From: Burkholderia sp. BCC0506
GTDB lineage: Bacteria > Pseudomonadota > Gammaproteobacteria > Burkholderiales > Burkholderiaceae
Reading direction: 5' to 3'
Assembly (NCBI RefSeq): GCF_902833145.1
Contig: NZ_CADFEN010000003.1
Location: 1-64,000, forward strand
DNA: 64,000 nucleotides
Shown here: piece by piece, positions 45,069 to 55,364 of the stretch
How the letters are laid out: every line of letters starts with the position of its first letter
How positions within the stretch are numbered: the first letter of the stretch is position 1
Translations under genes and position numbers: made by a program
The notes under the pieces: model-generated
Database searches by the model: none
What the model saw: only the letters and a program-made list of their open reading frames with translations
Told to the model about the DNA's origin: nothing

Positions 45069-47936
45069 ATGAGCGACAACACGCTTGCGAAGAGCTTCGA
45101 GCCCCATACCATCGAGTCCCAATGGGGGCCGGAGTGGGAAAAACGCGGCTATGCCGCCCCGGCGTTCGATCCGTCCCGCCCCGATTTCGCGATCCAGTTG
45201 CCGCCGCCGAACGTGACGGGCACGCTGCACATGGGCCACGCGTTCAACCAGACGATCATGGACGGCCTCGCCCGCTACCACCGGATGCTCGGCGAGAACA
45301 CGCTGTGGGTGCCCGGCACCGACCACGCGGGCATCGCCACCCAGATCGTCGTCGAGCGCCAGCTCGATGCGCAGGGCGTGTCGCGCCACGACCTCGGCCG
45401 CGAGAAGTTCGTCGAGCGCGTGTGGGAATGGAAGCAGCAATCCGGCTCGACGATCACCGGCCAGGTGCGGCGCCTGGGCGCATCGACCGACTGGTCGCGC
45501 GAATACTTCACGATGGACGACAAGATGTCGGCCGCCGTGCGCGACGTGTTCGTCACGCTGTATGAACAAGGGTTGATCTACCGCGGCAAGCGCCTCGTCA
45601 ACTGGGATCCGGTGCTGATGACCGCCGTGTCGGACCTCGAAGTCGTGAGCGAGGAAGAAAACGGCCATCTGTGGCACATCCGCTACCCGCTCGTCGACGG
45701 CTCCGGCTCGCTGACCGTCGCGACCACGCGCCCCGAGACGATGCTCGGCGACGTCGCGCTGATGGTCCATCCGGAAGACGAGCGCTACGCGCACCTGATC
45801 GGCAAGCAGGTCACGCTGCCGCTGACGGGCCGCGAGATCCCGGTGATCGCCGACGACTACGTCGACCGCGAGTTCGGCACGGGCGTCGTGAAGGTCACGC
45901 CCGCGCACGACTTCAACGACTACCAGGTCGGCCTGCGCCACAAGCTCGCGCCGATCGAGATCCTGACGCTCGACGCGAAGATCAACGACAACGGCCCCGA
46001 GCAGTATCGCGGCCTCGACCGCTTCGATGCGCGCAAGGCGATCGTCGCCGACCTCGACGCGCAGGGCTTCCTCGATTCGGTGAAACCGCACAAGCTGATG
46101 GTGCCGCGCGGCGACCGCACGGGCGTCGTGATCGAGCCGATGCTGACCGACCAGTGGTTCGTCGCGATGACGAAGCCGGCGCCGGAAGGCACGTTCAATC
46201 CGGGCAAGTCGATCACCGAAACGTCGCTCGACGTCGTGCGCAACGGCCAGATCAAGTTCGTGCCGGAAAACTGGACGACCACCTACTACCAGTGGCTCGA
46301 GAACATCCAGGACTGGTGCATCTCGCGCCAGCTGTGGTGGGGGCACCAGATTCCCGCGTGGTACGGCGAGAACGGCGAGGTGTTCGTCGCGCGCGACGAG
46401 GAGCAAGCGCGTGCGCAGGCCGCGGCGAAGGGTTATACCGGCGCGCTCAAGCGCGACGAGGACGTGCTCGACACGTGGTTCTCGTCGGCGCTCGTGCCGT
46501 TCTCGTCGCTCGGCTGGCCGAACGAAACGCCTGAACTGCAGCACTTCCTGCCGTCGTCGGTGCTCGTCACCGGCTTCGACATCATCTTCTTCTGGGTCGC
46601 CCGGATGGTGATGATGACCACGCACTTCACCGGCAAGGTGCCGTTCCACACCGTGTACGTGCACGGCCTCGTGCGCGACGCGGAAGGCCAGAAGATGTCG
46701 AAGAGCAAGGGCAACACGCTCGACCCGATCGACATCGTCGACGGCATCGACCTCGACACGCTGGTCGCGAAGCGCACGACGGGCCTGATGAACCCGAAGC
46801 AGGCCGCGACCATCGAGAAGAAGACGCGCAAGGAATTCCCGGACGGCATCCCCGCGTTCGGCACCGATGCGCTGCGCTTCACGATGGCGTCGATGGCGAC
46901 GCTCGGCCGCAACGTGAACTTCGACCTCGCGCGCTGCGAAGGCTACCGCAACTTCTGCAACAAGCTGTGGAACGCGACGCGCTTCGTGCTGATGAACTGC
47001 GAAGGCCACGACTGCGGCAACGACAAGCCGGAAGTGTGCGGCGCGGGCGACTGCGGCCCGGGCGGCTACCTCGACTTCTCGGCGGCCGACCGCTGGATCG
47101 TGTCGCTCCTGCAGCGCACCGAAGCCGACATCGCGAAGGGCTTCGCCGATTACCGCTTCGACAACATCGCGAGCAGCATCTACAAGTTCGTGTGGGACGA
47201 GTACTGCGACTGGTATCTCGAACTCGCGAAGGTACAGATCCAGAACGGCACGCCGGAACAGCAGCGCGCGACGCGCCGTACGCTGCTGCGCGTGCTGGAA
47301 ACGGTGCTGCGCCTCGCGCACCCGGTCATCCCGTTCATCACCGAGGCGCTCTGGCAGAAGGTCGCGCCGCTCGCCGGCCGCTATCCGCAAGGCAAGGCCG
47401 AGGGCGAAGCGTCGCTGATGACGCAGGCGTATCCGGTCGCGAACCTGCAGAAGATCGACGAGGCGTCCGAGCAGTGGGCGGCCGACCTGAAGGCGATCGT
47501 CGACGCATGCCGCAACCTGCGCGGCGAGATGAACCTGTCGCCGGCGACCAAGGTGCCGCTGCTCGCGGCGGGCGACGTCGAGCGCCTGCGCGCGTTCGCG
47601 CCGTACGTCCAGGCGCTCGCACGCCTGTCGGAAGTCCAGATCCTCGCGGACGAAGCAGCGCTCGACAAGGAGGCGCACGGCGCGCCGATCGCGATCGTCG
47701 GCCCGAACAAGCTGGTGCTGAAGGTGGAAATCGACGTCGCGGCCGAGCGCGAGCGCCTGTCGAAGGAAATCGCGCGCCTGACGGGCGAGATCGCGAAGTG
47801 CAACGCGAAGCTCGGCAACGAGGCATTCGTCGCGAAAGCGCCGCCGGCCGTGGTCGAACAGGAGCAGAAACGCGTCGCGGAATTCCAGAGCACGCTCGAA
47901 AAACTGCGCGCGCAGCTCGATCGGTTGCCTGCGTAA
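45069..47936 (+). CDS. valS: valine--tRNA ligase
   Basis: Class I aminoacyl-tRNA synthetase charging tRNA-Val. The 955-residue protein has HIGH-type motif LHMGHAF (about residue 53), the CP1 editing domain that removes Thr-AMP/Thr-tRNA (about 200-400), KMSKS at about 541-545 ([10 protein letters not shown]), an anticodon-binding helical domain and a C-terminal coiled-coil arm (about 890-955) special to ValRS. The ATG at 45069 matches the conserved N-terminus; the frame opens at 45021 but adds nothing conserved. It is followed at 87 bp by galU, with a TATAAT in between. Confidence 0.97.
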   Translation: MSDNTLAKSFEPHTIESQWGPEWEKRGYAAPAFDPSRPDFAIQLPPPNVTGTLHMGHAFNQTIMDGLARYHRMLGENTLWVPGTDHAGIATQIVVERQLDAQGVSRHDLGREKFVERVWEWKQQSGSTITGQVRRLGASTDWSREYFTMDDKMSAAVRDVFVTLYEQGLIYRGKRLVNWDPVLMTAVSDLEVVSEEENGHLWHIRYPLVDGSGSLTVATTRPETMLGDVALMVHPEDERYAHLIGKQVTLPLTGREIPVIADDYVDREFGTGVVKVTPAHDFNDYQVGLRHKLAPIEILTLDAKINDNGPEQYRGLDRFDARKAIVADLDAQGFLDSVKPHKLMVPRGDRTGVVIEPMLTDQWFVAMTKPAPEGTFNPGKSITETSLDVVRNGQIKFVPENWTTTYYQWLENIQDWCISRQLWWGHQIPAWYGENGEVFVARDEEQARAQAAAKGYTGALKRDEDVLDTWFSSALVPFSSLGWPNETPELQHFLPSSVLVTGFDIIFFWVARMVMMTTHFTGKVPFHTVYVHGLVRDAEGQKMSKSKGNTLDPIDIVDGIDLDTLVAKRTTGLMNPKQAATIEKKTRKEFPDGIPAFGTDALRFTMASMATLGRNVNFDLARCEGYRNFCNKLWNATRFVLMNCEGHDCGNDKPEVCGAGDCGPGGYLDFSAADRWIVSLLQRTEADIAKGFADYRFDNIASSIYKFVWDEYCDWYLELAKVQIQNGTPEQQRATRRTLLRVLETVLRLAHPVIPFITEALWQKVAPLAGRYPQGKAEGEASLMTQAYPVANLQKIDEASEQWAADLKAIVDACRNLRGEMNLSPATKVPLLAAGDVERLRAFAPYVQALARLSEVQILADEAALDKEAHGAPIAIVGPNKLVLKVEIDVAAERERLSKEIARLTGEIAKCNAKLGNEAFVAKAPPAVVEQEQKRVAEFQSTLEKLRAQLDRLPA

Positions 47937-47962
47937 CAAAGGGTAAGGTCGTTTGCGTTCAC

Positions 47963-47968
47963 TATAAT
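47963..47968 (+). promoter_or_regulatory. -10 element upstream of galU
   Basis: A perfect TATAAT in the 87-bp gap between valS and galU, 55 bp ahead of the galU start; no strong -35 is seen. Confidence 0.45.
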
Positions 47969-48023
47969 GCGGACGTGAACATAGACTGTCTGACAAGTCG
48001 ATTACAGGAATAAAGGTTCGATC

Positions 48024-48908
48024 ATGTTGAAAGTCACCAAGGCGGTATTCCCCGTTGCCGGTCTCGGCACGCGGTTCCTGCCGGCAACGAAGGCGAGCCC
48101 GAAGGAAATGCTGCCCGTCGTCGACAAGCCGCTGATCCAGTACGCGGTCGAGGAAGCGATCGCAGCGGGCATCACCGAGATGATCTTCGTGACCGGGCGC
48201 AGCAAGCGCGCGATCGAGGACCACTTCGACAAGTCGTACGAGATCGAGGCCGAACTCGAGGCGCGCGGCAAGGAAAAGTTGCTCGAACTCGTGCGCAGCA
48301 TCAAGCCGAGCCACGTCGACTGCTTCTACGTGCGCCAGCCGGAAGCGCTCGGCCTCGGCCACGCGGTGCTGTGCGCGGAAAAGCTGGTCGCCGACAACCC
48401 GTTCGCGGTGATCCTCGCGGACGACCTGCTCGACGGCAACCCGCCGGTGATGAAGCAGATGGTCGACGTGTTCGACCACTATCACAGTTCGGTGATCGGC
48501 GTCGAAGAGATCCCGCCGTCGGAGACGAAGTCGTACGGGATCGTCGACGGCAAGGAATGGGAAGAGTCGATCGTCAAGATGTCGGCGATCGTCGAGAAGC
48601 CGGCGCCGGAGGTCGCGCCGTCGAACCTCGGCGTGGTCGGCCGCTACATCCTGAAGCCGCGGATCTTCGAGCACCTGCGCGCGCTGAAGCCGGGCGCGGG
48701 CGGCGAACTGCAGCTCACCGACGCGATCCAGGCGCTGCTCGCCGACGAACAGGTGCTGGCCTACAAGTATCAGGGCACGCGCTACGACTGCGGCAGCAAG
48801 CTCGGCTACCTGAAGGCGACGGTGGAATTCGCGCTGCGCCACCCGGAAGTCGGCGCGGAATTCGACGCGTACCTGCGCACGCGCGACGGCGCCCAACCGA
48901 CCGTCTGA
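48024..48908 (+). CDS. galU: UTP--glucose-1-phosphate uridylyltransferase
   Basis: Makes UDP-glucose from UTP and glucose 1-phosphate, feeding LPS, exopolysaccharide and other glycans. The 294-residue protein has the nucleotide-binding signature [21 protein letters not shown] (quoted in part), [14 protein letters not shown], the ILADDLLDG metal-binding strand and [17 protein letters not shown] near the end. Length and motifs match GalU. Its own TATAAT lies upstream, so expression need not depend on valS. Confidence 0.96.
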   Translation: MLKVTKAVFPVAGLGTRFLPATKASPKEMLPVVDKPLIQYAVEEAIAAGITEMIFVTGRSKRAIEDHFDKSYEIEAELEARGKEKLLELVRSIKPSHVDCFYVRQPEALGLGHAVLCAEKLVADNPFAVILADDLLDGNPPVMKQMVDVFDHYHSSVIGVEEIPPSETKSYGIVDGKEWEESIVKMSAIVEKPAPEVAPSNLGVVGRYILKPRIFEHLRALKPGAGGELQLTDAIQALLADEQVLAYKYQGTRYDCGSKLGYLKATVEFALRHPEVGAEFDAYLRTRDGAQPTV

Positions 48909-48960
48909 ACGCGGCAAGGGCGCGCCCCGGCGCGCCCGCCCTCACCTCACGGCCGCCGCT

Positions 48961-49575
48961 TCAGCGCGCGTCGGCCGGCTTCACCGAGACGACGCCCGGC
49001 ATGCCGCCCGCGTCGTCTTTTTTCGTCTTGACCAGCCAGCCGCCGCCGTCGCCGAACGGCAGCTTCGCCAGCGCGCTCTTCACGAGCGCCGGCGCGGCCT
49101 GCTGCGTGCCCGGATCGCGATCGCGCAGCGACGCCGACACGCGATAGACGTCGGCGCCCGATTTCGCATCGACGAAGCGCAGCGTCAGCACGTGACGGTA
49201 CACGCGACCCATGAACGGCAGCGCGAACGGCGCGGGGCCGTCGACCGTCACGCATGCGCTGCTCGCCGCGCCGCAGCCGGCGGCGCTTGCCGCGACCGCC
49301 GCCGGCTGCGTCGCGTAGGCGATCGACAACCGGTAACGCGCATCCTTCAGCGGTTGCGCATCGAAGCCGCGGTGCGCGAGCTCGTCGCGCACGAGCGTCT
49401 CGATCTGCCGGTACTCGGCGTCGCCCGCCTGCGCGGCCGTGCGCACGAAATCGTAGCCGTGCGCGCCGGACGCGAATGCATTCGGCTGCCCGACCGCGCT
49501 CACGCCGCTCGTCACGCCGGCGCAACCCGTCAACAGCGACGCCGCCAGCGCGGTCGCTGCCCATTGCTTTCTCAT
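48961..49575 (-). CDS. DUF4136-like lipoprotein
   Basis: A 204-residue predicted lipoprotein: signal peptide with lipobox LLTGC (Cys near residue 18), then a mixed alpha/beta domain. The YDFVRTAAQAGDAEYRQIETLVRDELAHRGF opening (quoted in part) and later VYRHVLTLRFVDAKSGADVYRV match the pattern of DUF4136 envelope lipoproteins, whose function is unknown. Start at 49575 gives a compact signal peptide; ATG at 49587 is the alternative. It follows the CHASE2 kinase gene by 37 bp on the same strand and may be part of that operon. Confidence 0.7.
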   Translation of the reverse strand: MRKQWAATALAASLLTGCAGVTSGVSAVGQPNAFASGAHGYDFVRTAAQAGDAEYRQIETLVRDELAHRGFDAQPLKDARYRLSIAYATQPAAVAASAAGCGAASSACVTVDGPAPFALPFMGRVYRHVLTLRFVDAKSGADVYRVSASLRDRDPGTQQAAPALVKSALAKLPFGDGGGWLVKTKKDDAGGMPGVVSVKPADAR

Positions 49576-49612
49576 GACTTTCCCCAAATGCCTGCCGTCG
49601 CGCCCGGCCCTG

Positions 49613-52000
49613 TCAGGCGGACGGCTCGTCGATCGCGGGCAGCGACACCGTCACCGCGGTGCCGACACCCACTTCGCTGTCGACCGACACGCTGCCCCCA
49701 TGGCGCGTGACGACCGTCTTCACGAAAGCCATGCCGAGACCGGAACCCGAGATTTCGGGCCGCTCGCCGGCATGGAATCGCTTGAAACGCTCGAACAGAT
49801 GCCGCTGATCTTCCGGCGCAATGCCGTACCCCTGATCGCGAATCGTACAGAACATCCGCTTCGATGCGTGCTCGACCGTCAGCGTACACGTGATCAGCGT
49901 GTCGGAGGGACTGTATTTGACCGCATTGTTCAGCAGGTTCACGAATGCGCGCGTGATCAGCGAGCGGTCCGCGCGCACCCAGCACATGTCGGTGCCCACG
50001 TCGGTCTCGACGCGGATGCGTTTCGCCTGCGCCTGCGGCCATACCTCGTCGCTCGCATCGATCAGCACGTCGACGAGGCTCGTCATCTCGAGCTGGTACG
50101 CCTGCGACTCCGCACGCGCCAGCTGCACGAACTCGTCGGCGAGCGACAGCGCGCGGTGCGCATAGCGCTCGATCCGTGCGAGCAGCCCGCGCATCGCGTC
50201 GCTCTCGACGCGCTCGCGCTCGATCTCGACCAGTGCGAGGATCGACGACTGCGGCGAGCGCATGTCGTGCGACAGCAGGTGCAGCGCTTCCTCGCGCTGC
50301 CGCTCGGCCGCGTGCAGTTCGGTCACGTCGACGAGGCCGGCGATCCAGCCCGTCACGCGCCCCTGCGCATTCGTACACGCCGCGTAGCGTAGCAGATGGT
50401 CGAGCCCGTCGCGATCGCGCACCTCGATGCCGCGCGCCATCGCGTCGTGCTCGGCCTCGAGCGTCGGGTCGAGCGCGGCCGGCCAGCGCTCGCGGATCGC
50501 CGCGTCGTGCTCGGCGTTGCCGTCGACCGTCTTCATGAACGTCAGCTCGCCGAGCGCGATGCGCAGCGGCCGCCCTTCCGGCAGCGGCAGCGCGAGCCGC
50601 GACCCGTAGCGTTTCGCCGCATGGTTCGCGATCAGCACGGTACCGGCGAGATCGGTCACGAAGATCGGCTCGGGCATGCTGTCGAGGCTGTCCCATACGA
50701 AGCGCTTCATGTCCTGCACGCGCTGCGCGGCCTGCGCCATCAGCGCCATCTGCCGCTCCAGCACGTCGCCGCCGACGCTGCGCGTGCGCGGCGCCTCGGG
50801 CAGCAGGTGCGGCTCGTCGGCGAGGCGCTGCAGCTCGCGGCGCAGGTACGACATCGTCATTTCGAGCCGCCGCCAGTTCCAGATCGGGTAGACGGCGATC
50901 AGCCCGAAGATCGCCGGTGCCGGCGTCAGCCAGATGCGCGCCTCGAACAGCAGCGCCACGCTCGCGACGACGGCGAGCGCGGCGAGACTCAGCGTCAGCA
51001 GCAGCGCACGCCACGGCGACAGCATCAGGAAGCCGCCGAGCAACACGGCGAGCGGAAGCAGCGACGCGACGAACAGCCCGAAGCTCGACGCGGGCGAGAT
51101 CGCACTGCCGGTCGCCAGCATGTCGAGCACGTTCGCATGGATGTACACGCCGGCCAGCGGGCCGAACTCGCCGGACACCGGCGTCGCGAAGCGATCGTAC
51201 AGCCCGGACGCGGTCACGCCGACGACGACGATCTTGCCGCGCAATGCGTCGGGCTTCACGCGCCCTTCGAGCACGTCGTCGAACGACAGCGTCGGATACG
51301 CGGGCGTATTGCGGCTGAACGGAATCAGGTAGCGGCCCTCGCCGGCCGCATCGCGCGACAGGTCGTGCGCATTCGCGCCGGGCATGCCGCCGACCGGGTG
51401 CAGCCGGCCGGCCTGGATCGCGCGGTACACGGGCACCATCAGTTGCGGCCAGCGCACGCGGCCGTCGCTTTCGAACAGCGCGACGCTGCGCACGATGCCG
51501 TCGCGATCGACTTCGAGATTGATGTGGCCGAGCCCCGTCGCGCGCGCGGCGAGCGCGGCGACCGGCGGATCGACCGATCGCGTGCCGTCCGCCTGCTCGG
51601 GACTCAGCAGCACCGGCAGGAAGGTCGGCACGCGGCTCATCGCGTCCGCGAACGCGCGATCCTGCTGCGACGGTTCGGTAAACAGCACGTCGTAGACGAC
51701 CGCGGCCGGCTGCGCGCGAGCCAGCGTGTCGAGCAGCCGTGCATGCACGTCGCGCGGCCACGGCCAGCGCCCGAGCGCGGACACGCTCTGGTTGTCGATG
51801 TCGACGACGACGACGTCGGGCGACAGCGGCAGGCTGCGCAACATCAGCAGCCGGTCGTAGATCAGCCCGTCGACGCTCGACGACAAGCGGCCGAGCGCGC
51901 ACGCGAGGATCACCGCGATCCCGAGGCAGCCGATCGCGATCCACTCGATCAGGAAGCGGCGCCCCAGGTGCCGCCGCGGGGAAACGGAGTCGGGTTTCAT
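49613..52000 (-). CDS. CHASE2-domain sensor histidine kinase
   Basis: A 795-residue membrane kinase. TM1 lies at about 17-38, then an extracytoplasmic CHASE2 sensor (about 40-300; DVVVVDIDNQSVSALGRWPWPRD, quoted in part), three closely spaced helices (about 308-390), a PAS domain (about 430-560), HisKA with phospho-acceptor His at about 578 (LLSHDMRSPQ) and an HATPase domain with N box NLLNNAVKYS, G1 DQGYGIA and G2 GSGLGMAF. It is the third gene of a regulator, LysM-FecR, kinase operon, starting 10 bp after the second gene. It most likely phosphorylates the regulator at 53369-54073; the signal is unknown. Confidence 0.92.
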   Translation of the reverse strand: MKPDSVSPRRHLGRRFLIEWIAIGCLGIAVILACALGRLSSSVDGLIYDRLLMLRSLPLSPDVVVVDIDNQSVSALGRWPWPRDVHARLLDTLARAQPAAVVYDVLFTEPSQQDRAFADAMSRVPTFLPVLLSPEQADGTRSVDPPVAALAARATGLGHINLEVDRDGIVRSVALFESDGRVRWPQLMVPVYRAIQAGRLHPVGGMPGANAHDLSRDAAGEGRYLIPFSRNTPAYPTLSFDDVLEGRVKPDALRGKIVVVGVTASGLYDRFATPVSGEFGPLAGVYIHANVLDMLATGSAISPASSFGLFVASLLPLAVLLGGFLMLSPWRALLLTLSLAALAVVASVALLFEARIWLTPAPAIFGLIAVYPIWNWRRLEMTMSYLRRELQRLADEPHLLPEAPRTRSVGGDVLERQMALMAQAAQRVQDMKRFVWDSLDSMPEPIFVTDLAGTVLIANHAAKRYGSRLALPLPEGRPLRIALGELTFMKTVDGNAEHDAAIRERWPAALDPTLEAEHDAMARGIEVRDRDGLDHLLRYAACTNAQGRVTGWIAGLVDVTELHAAERQREEALHLLSHDMRSPQSSILALVEIERERVESDAMRGLLARIERYAHRALSLADEFVQLARAESQAYQLEMTSLVDVLIDASDEVWPQAQAKRIRVETDVGTDMCWVRADRSLITRAFVNLLNNAVKYSPSDTLITCTLTVEHASKRMFCTIRDQGYGIAPEDQRHLFERFKRFHAGERPEISGSGLGMAFVKTVVTRHGGSVSVDSEVGVGTAVTVSLPAIDEPSA

Positions 52001-52010
52001 GCGCCGCGGA

Positions 52011-53372
52011 TCAGCGCGACAACGTGAACGCGCTGACCGGACTGGTCTTCTCGTAGAACTTGCCGCCTTCGAATTCCTCGACGGTCACGGCCCAGAAATA
52101 GTCGCCCGGCGGCAGGTGCGCGACGGTGATCTGGCGCGCATGCAGGCCGACCTGGTCGACGACCGGCGCGCCGAGATCCTTCGAGCGCGACAGCACGAAC
52201 CGGTAACGCGCGTTCTTGCCCGAGCCGTTCGGCGACCAGCGGAACTCGTAGCCGCCCGCGCCCTGCGACGCGCTCGCGTCGAGTCCCATCACGCGGCGTT
52301 CGAACGCATAGGTGCGCGGCAGCCCCTCGAGGCCGTTCTCGTCGATCGCGGCGATCCGCACGAAGTAATTCCCGTTCGGCACGTCGCGGAACACCGCGCG
52401 CGGCGAACCGGTGCGCGTTTCGCGGAACAGGTCGAGCAGCCCCGCGTCGTGCGCGAGCTGCACGCGATACGCGTGCGCCCGCTCGAGCGGCGCGATGTCG
52501 AACGCGACGTCGGGCTCGTCCTGCACCTTGTCGGGATGCGTGAGCGCGGGCGCCTCCAGCAGCTGGACAGGCGCACCGACCGTACCGGACGACGTCGCGA
52601 CGCTGCCGAAATTCGCATGCACGAGCGTCGCATCGGCCGGCTTCCGGCCGCCCGCGACACCGACGGTGCCGTCGAGCACCTCGACGCGCGTCGACGCATT
52701 GCCGGCCGCGTCGTAGTTCACGCGAAAGCGCGTGCCGCGCACGCCGGCCACGACCGACGGCGAGCGGATCTGGAAGCGGTCGTCGCGTTTCTTCAGGTGG
52801 GTGACTTCGCTGTCGACCGAGCCGCGCGTGAGTTCGAACTCGCGATCGAGCGTGCCGGTCAGCACCGTGCGGCGCAGCGACTTCAGGTCGAGCTGGCTGT
52901 CGGGCGGCAGGCTCATGTGCGTGCCGTCGGCCAGCTCGAGCGTCACGAAACCGTTCGGGCCGGTGCGCACGCGGTCGCCTTCGGCGAGCGTCGCATCGTT
53001 CACGAGCGGCGCGAAGGCGCCGCCGGACGCGCGCTCGGCCGTGCCCTGCACCGCGATCACGCGTGCGGTGAGCTTTTCCTTGCGCAGGCGCGCGACCGGC
53101 AGCTTCAGCGCGACGCCGGGCTGCAGGTGCTTCGGCGCCGGCACGCCGTTGATCTGCTGGAGCAGTTGCCAGTCGTCCGCGCCCTGCAGGTAGCGCGCGG
53201 CGACGTCGTACAGCGTGTCGCCCGCCTGCGTGCGGTACACGACCATCTTGCCCGCCGCGGCGGGCGGCTGCGCGACGGCCTGCTGCGCGGCGAACGCCAA
53301 CGCGACCGCGCAGGCCGCGCGCAGCGCCGCCGTGCGCACGCCCGCCGGGCGCTGCGTGATTCGCGTGGTCAC
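52011..53372 (-). CDS. secreted LysM-FecR domain protein
   Basis: A 453-residue exported protein. After a cleavable signal peptide (AVALAFAAQQAVAQ, about 20-35) comes a LysM peptidoglycan-binding domain (about 45-92: TQAGDTLYDVAARYLQG, NGVPAPKHLQPG), a FecR domain (about 110-235: GDRVRTGPNGFVTLELADG, SVVAGVRGTRFRV) and beta-sandwich, fibronectin-III-like repeats (about 290-450). The start is GTG at 53372, overlapping the regulator stop by four bases (53369-53372), with a purine-rich SD; longer frames lie inside the regulator gene. Probably the periplasmic partner of the CHASE2 kinase encoded 10 bp downstream. Confidence 0.88.
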   Translation of the reverse strand: MTTRITQRPAGVRTAALRAACAVALAFAAQQAVAQPPAAAGKMVVYRTQAGDTLYDVAARYLQGADDWQLLQQINGVPAPKHLQPGVALKLPVARLRKEKLTARVIAVQGTAERASGGAFAPLVNDATLAEGDRVRTGPNGFVTLELADGTHMSLPPDSQLDLKSLRRTVLTGTLDREFELTRGSVDSEVTHLKKRDDRFQIRSPSVVAGVRGTRFRVNYDAAGNASTRVEVLDGTVGVAGGRKPADATLVHANFGSVATSSGTVGAPVQLLEAPALTHPDKVQDEPDVAFDIAPLERAHAYRVQLAHDAGLLDLFRETRTGSPRAVFRDVPNGNYFVRIAAIDENGLEGLPRTYAFERRVMGLDASASQGAGGYEFRWSPNGSGKNARYRFVLSRSKDLGAPVVDQVGLHARQITVAHLPPGDYFWAVTVEEFEGGKFYEKTSPVSAFTLSR

Positions 53373-54073
53373 TCCGATTCCCCCTGGCCGACCCGTTCGA
53401 GCCGGTAGCCGTACCCGTAGATCGGCGCGAGGCGATAGCCGTTTTCGGGCCGCAGGCCGAGCTTGGTGCGCAGCATCGAAATGTGCGTATCCATCGTGCG
53501 AGACGGGATGTCGGTCGCCTGCTTCCACACGAGGTCGAGAATGTGCGCGCGCGACAGCGGCCGGTCGAGGTGCTGGAACAGCAGCAGCGCGAGCTCGAAT
53601 TCCTTTTGCGTGAGGCTCACGGCCTTGTCGCCGACGTACGCCTGCTTCAGGTTCACGTCGAAACGGAACTGGTCGAATTCGCGGACGGTCGCCTCGGCGT
53701 TGACCGGATACGCGCGGCGCAGCAGCGAACCGATGCGCGCGCGCAGGATCGGGCCCGACACCGGCTTGACCACGTAATCGTCGGCGCCGGCGTTGAGGAT
53801 CTGCGTGATCCCCGCCTCGTCGTCGCGGCTCGTCATGAAGATGATCGGCAGGCTGTGCTCGGTCTGGTTGGCGCGCACCCACTTGAGCACTTCCTCGCCG
53901 GACATGTCGGGCACGTTCCAGTCGAGCACCAGCAGATCGAACGTCTCGCGCTGCAGGCGCTTCTTCAGGGCCTTGCCTTCCTTGAACGCATAGCACGTAT
54001 GGCCGACGGCCGTCAGCGTTTGACTGACGAAATCCGTCTGGGCCGGATCGTCATCCAGTACAGCAATTCTCAT
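53369..54073 (-). CDS. OmpR-family response regulator
   Basis: A 234-residue two-domain response regulator. Receiver domain: acidic pocket DDD at residues 7-9, phospho-acceptor Asp51 (LLVLDWNVPD), Thr81 (FMTSRDD) and Lys103 (VVKPVSG). The C-terminal winged-helix DNA-binding domain (about 130-230) shows LTQKEFELALLLFQ, SRTMDTHISMLRTKLGL and NGYRLAPIYGYGYRL. ATG at 54073 follows GGGGTG; the frame back to 54223 is non-conserved. First gene of the operon with the LysM-FecR protein and CHASE2 kinase, so it probably controls this operon or envelope genes. Confidence 0.92.
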   Translation of the reverse strand: MRIAVLDDDPAQTDFVSQTLTAVGHTCYAFKEGKALKKRLQRETFDLLVLDWNVPDMSGEEVLKWVRANQTEHSLPIIFMTSRDDEAGITQILNAGADDYVVKPVSGPILRARIGSLLRRAYPVNAEATVREFDQFRFDVNLKQAYVGDKAVSLTQKEFELALLLFQHLDRPLSRAHILDLVWKQATDIPSRTMDTHISMLRTKLGLRPENGYRLAPIYGYGYRLERVGQGESE

Positions 54074-54337
54074 AGCACCCCGCAAATCGAAGTCGGTTCG
54101 TCCATTCGGCTCCCGTACCTGCCCCGGCCGCGCAACCCGCACGCGGCGCCGGATACCGGCCGGCGAGCCGTCGTTCGCCGCTCGCGCCTCCTGCGCAAAT
54201 CGGCGCCCCGGCCAATATCTCAAAAACGGGGCACGGACGAACCGGCGATTTCATCATAGTAGTATGAAATTCGCCAAGAAATTGCGCGGACTATCGGCCT
54301 TTCTTCGAATAATCCTTTCTGTCGCGCAACCGGACGC

Positions 54338-54769
54338 CTACTCGGCGCCCGCGACGCGGGCCACCGGCGCGGCAAATTCGTCGGTCGGCATGTGTGGCTG
54401 CGGCTCCGCCAACGGCGGTTGCGCAAGCATCCGCTGCAGCTGCTCGCGCACGGACTCCCACGCGCCAGCCGCGTAATCGGGCTGGGCCGCCGCCCATGCC
54501 TGCGCCAGATCGAACACGCGTTCGATCGTCGCACCGCAGTAAGTCAGGCCCGAGCCGTCGTCCCGCGCGGCGTCGCGCAGCCGTTCGTCGAGCCATTCGG
54601 CCAGCCACGGCATCTCGGCCGCGGCCGAGTCCGCATACGCCTCCAGCGCAGCACGCGCGTGGCGGTCCTGTCGCGGATCGAGCTCGATCCGGCTCAATTC
54701 CGAGGTACGCGCGGGCGCAATGCTTTTCGCTCCGGACGGACTTCGAAGCGTCCCTGGTCTGAAGGACAT
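54338..54769 (-). CDS. hypothetical protein, 143 residues
   Basis: I do not recognise this family. The start at 54769 is supported by a clear SD (GGAGAGGAC) and gives a 143-residue soluble protein with an N-terminal polar stretch (MSFRPGTLRSPSGAKSI), then a helical, Ala- and acidic-rich middle (ALEAYADSAAAEMPWLAEWLDERLRD, quoted in part; ERVFDLAQAWAAAQPDYAAG) and a Pro-rich end. No signal peptide or membrane helix is seen. Codon use looks like its neighbours. It lies between the signalling operon (264-bp gap) and tusA (250-bp gap) and appears monocistronic. Confidence 0.6.
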   Translation of the reverse strand: MSFRPGTLRSPSGAKSIAPARTSELSRIELDPRQDRHARAALEAYADSAAAEMPWLAEWLDERLRDAARDDGSGLTYCGATIERVFDLAQAWAAAQPDYAAGAWESVREQLQRMLAQPPLAEPQPHMPTDEFAAPVARVAGAE

Positions 54770-55019
54770 GTCCTCTCCCCGTTGTACGACGGTAGCGTCA
54801 GGCATGGCCCCCGAGCCCGCCGTACGACGTACCGTGGCCGGCGCCTCCGCTGGGAGCGGACGACCGGCCGGGCCAGTATACGCAGCCGGTCGCGCAACGA
54901 GGTTTAAGAATTGTCAGAGAGGAGCGCCCGGCTCAGGGTCGCCCGGCGGAGGGGCGCCCTGCCAGGGGCGCCGGCCGGGCGCGGCCGGCGGGATGCGACG
55001 GGACGGGCGATGCGGGCCT

Positions 55020-55247
55020 TCAGCGGCGGCGCATCAGGAACACGAAGATCTTGTCCTGCGTCGTCGATTCGACGATCTCGTTGCCCGTCTGCTTCGCGAA
55101 CGCGGCGAAATCGCGCTGCGAGCCCGGGTCGGTCGCGAGCACCTTGAGGATCTGCCCGCTTTCCATATCGGCTAGCGCTTTCTTGGCACGCAGGATCGGC
55201 AACGGGCAATTGAGCCCGCGCGCGTCCACTTCCTTGTGAATCTGCAT
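55020..55247 (-). CDS. tusA: TusA-family sulfurtransferase
   Basis: A 75-residue sulfur carrier of the TusA/SirA family. It carries the catalytic Cys at residue 14 in the CPLPILRAKKAL motif, followed by the beta-alpha core ending in DKIFVFLMRRR. In E. coli TusA passes persulfide sulfur from IscS toward tRNA thiolation and other uses; no tus/dsr partner genes are near. ATG at 55247 yields the normal family N-terminus; the frame to 55280 adds eleven residues with no conservation. Confidence 0.92.
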   Translation of the reverse strand: MQIHKEVDARGLNCPLPILRAKKALADMESGQILKVLATDPGSQRDFAAFAKQTGNEIVESTTQDKIFVFLMRRR

Positions 55248-55364
55248 CGGCTGTCGACCTTCGAATGACGCGCCACACACGGCGCGGGAGGAAGCCGCGA
55301 TTTTACCGCAGCGCCGCCGCGCCTGCCCGGCCCGCCCACGCTCGGACGCCCGCCGGCGCCCCGC

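Noticed and set aside
54770-55019. GC-rich hairpins between the 143-residue protein and tusA as an RNA gene
   Set aside because: Short stems of nearly pure G+C are common by chance at this base composition, and no promoter or T tract is evident.
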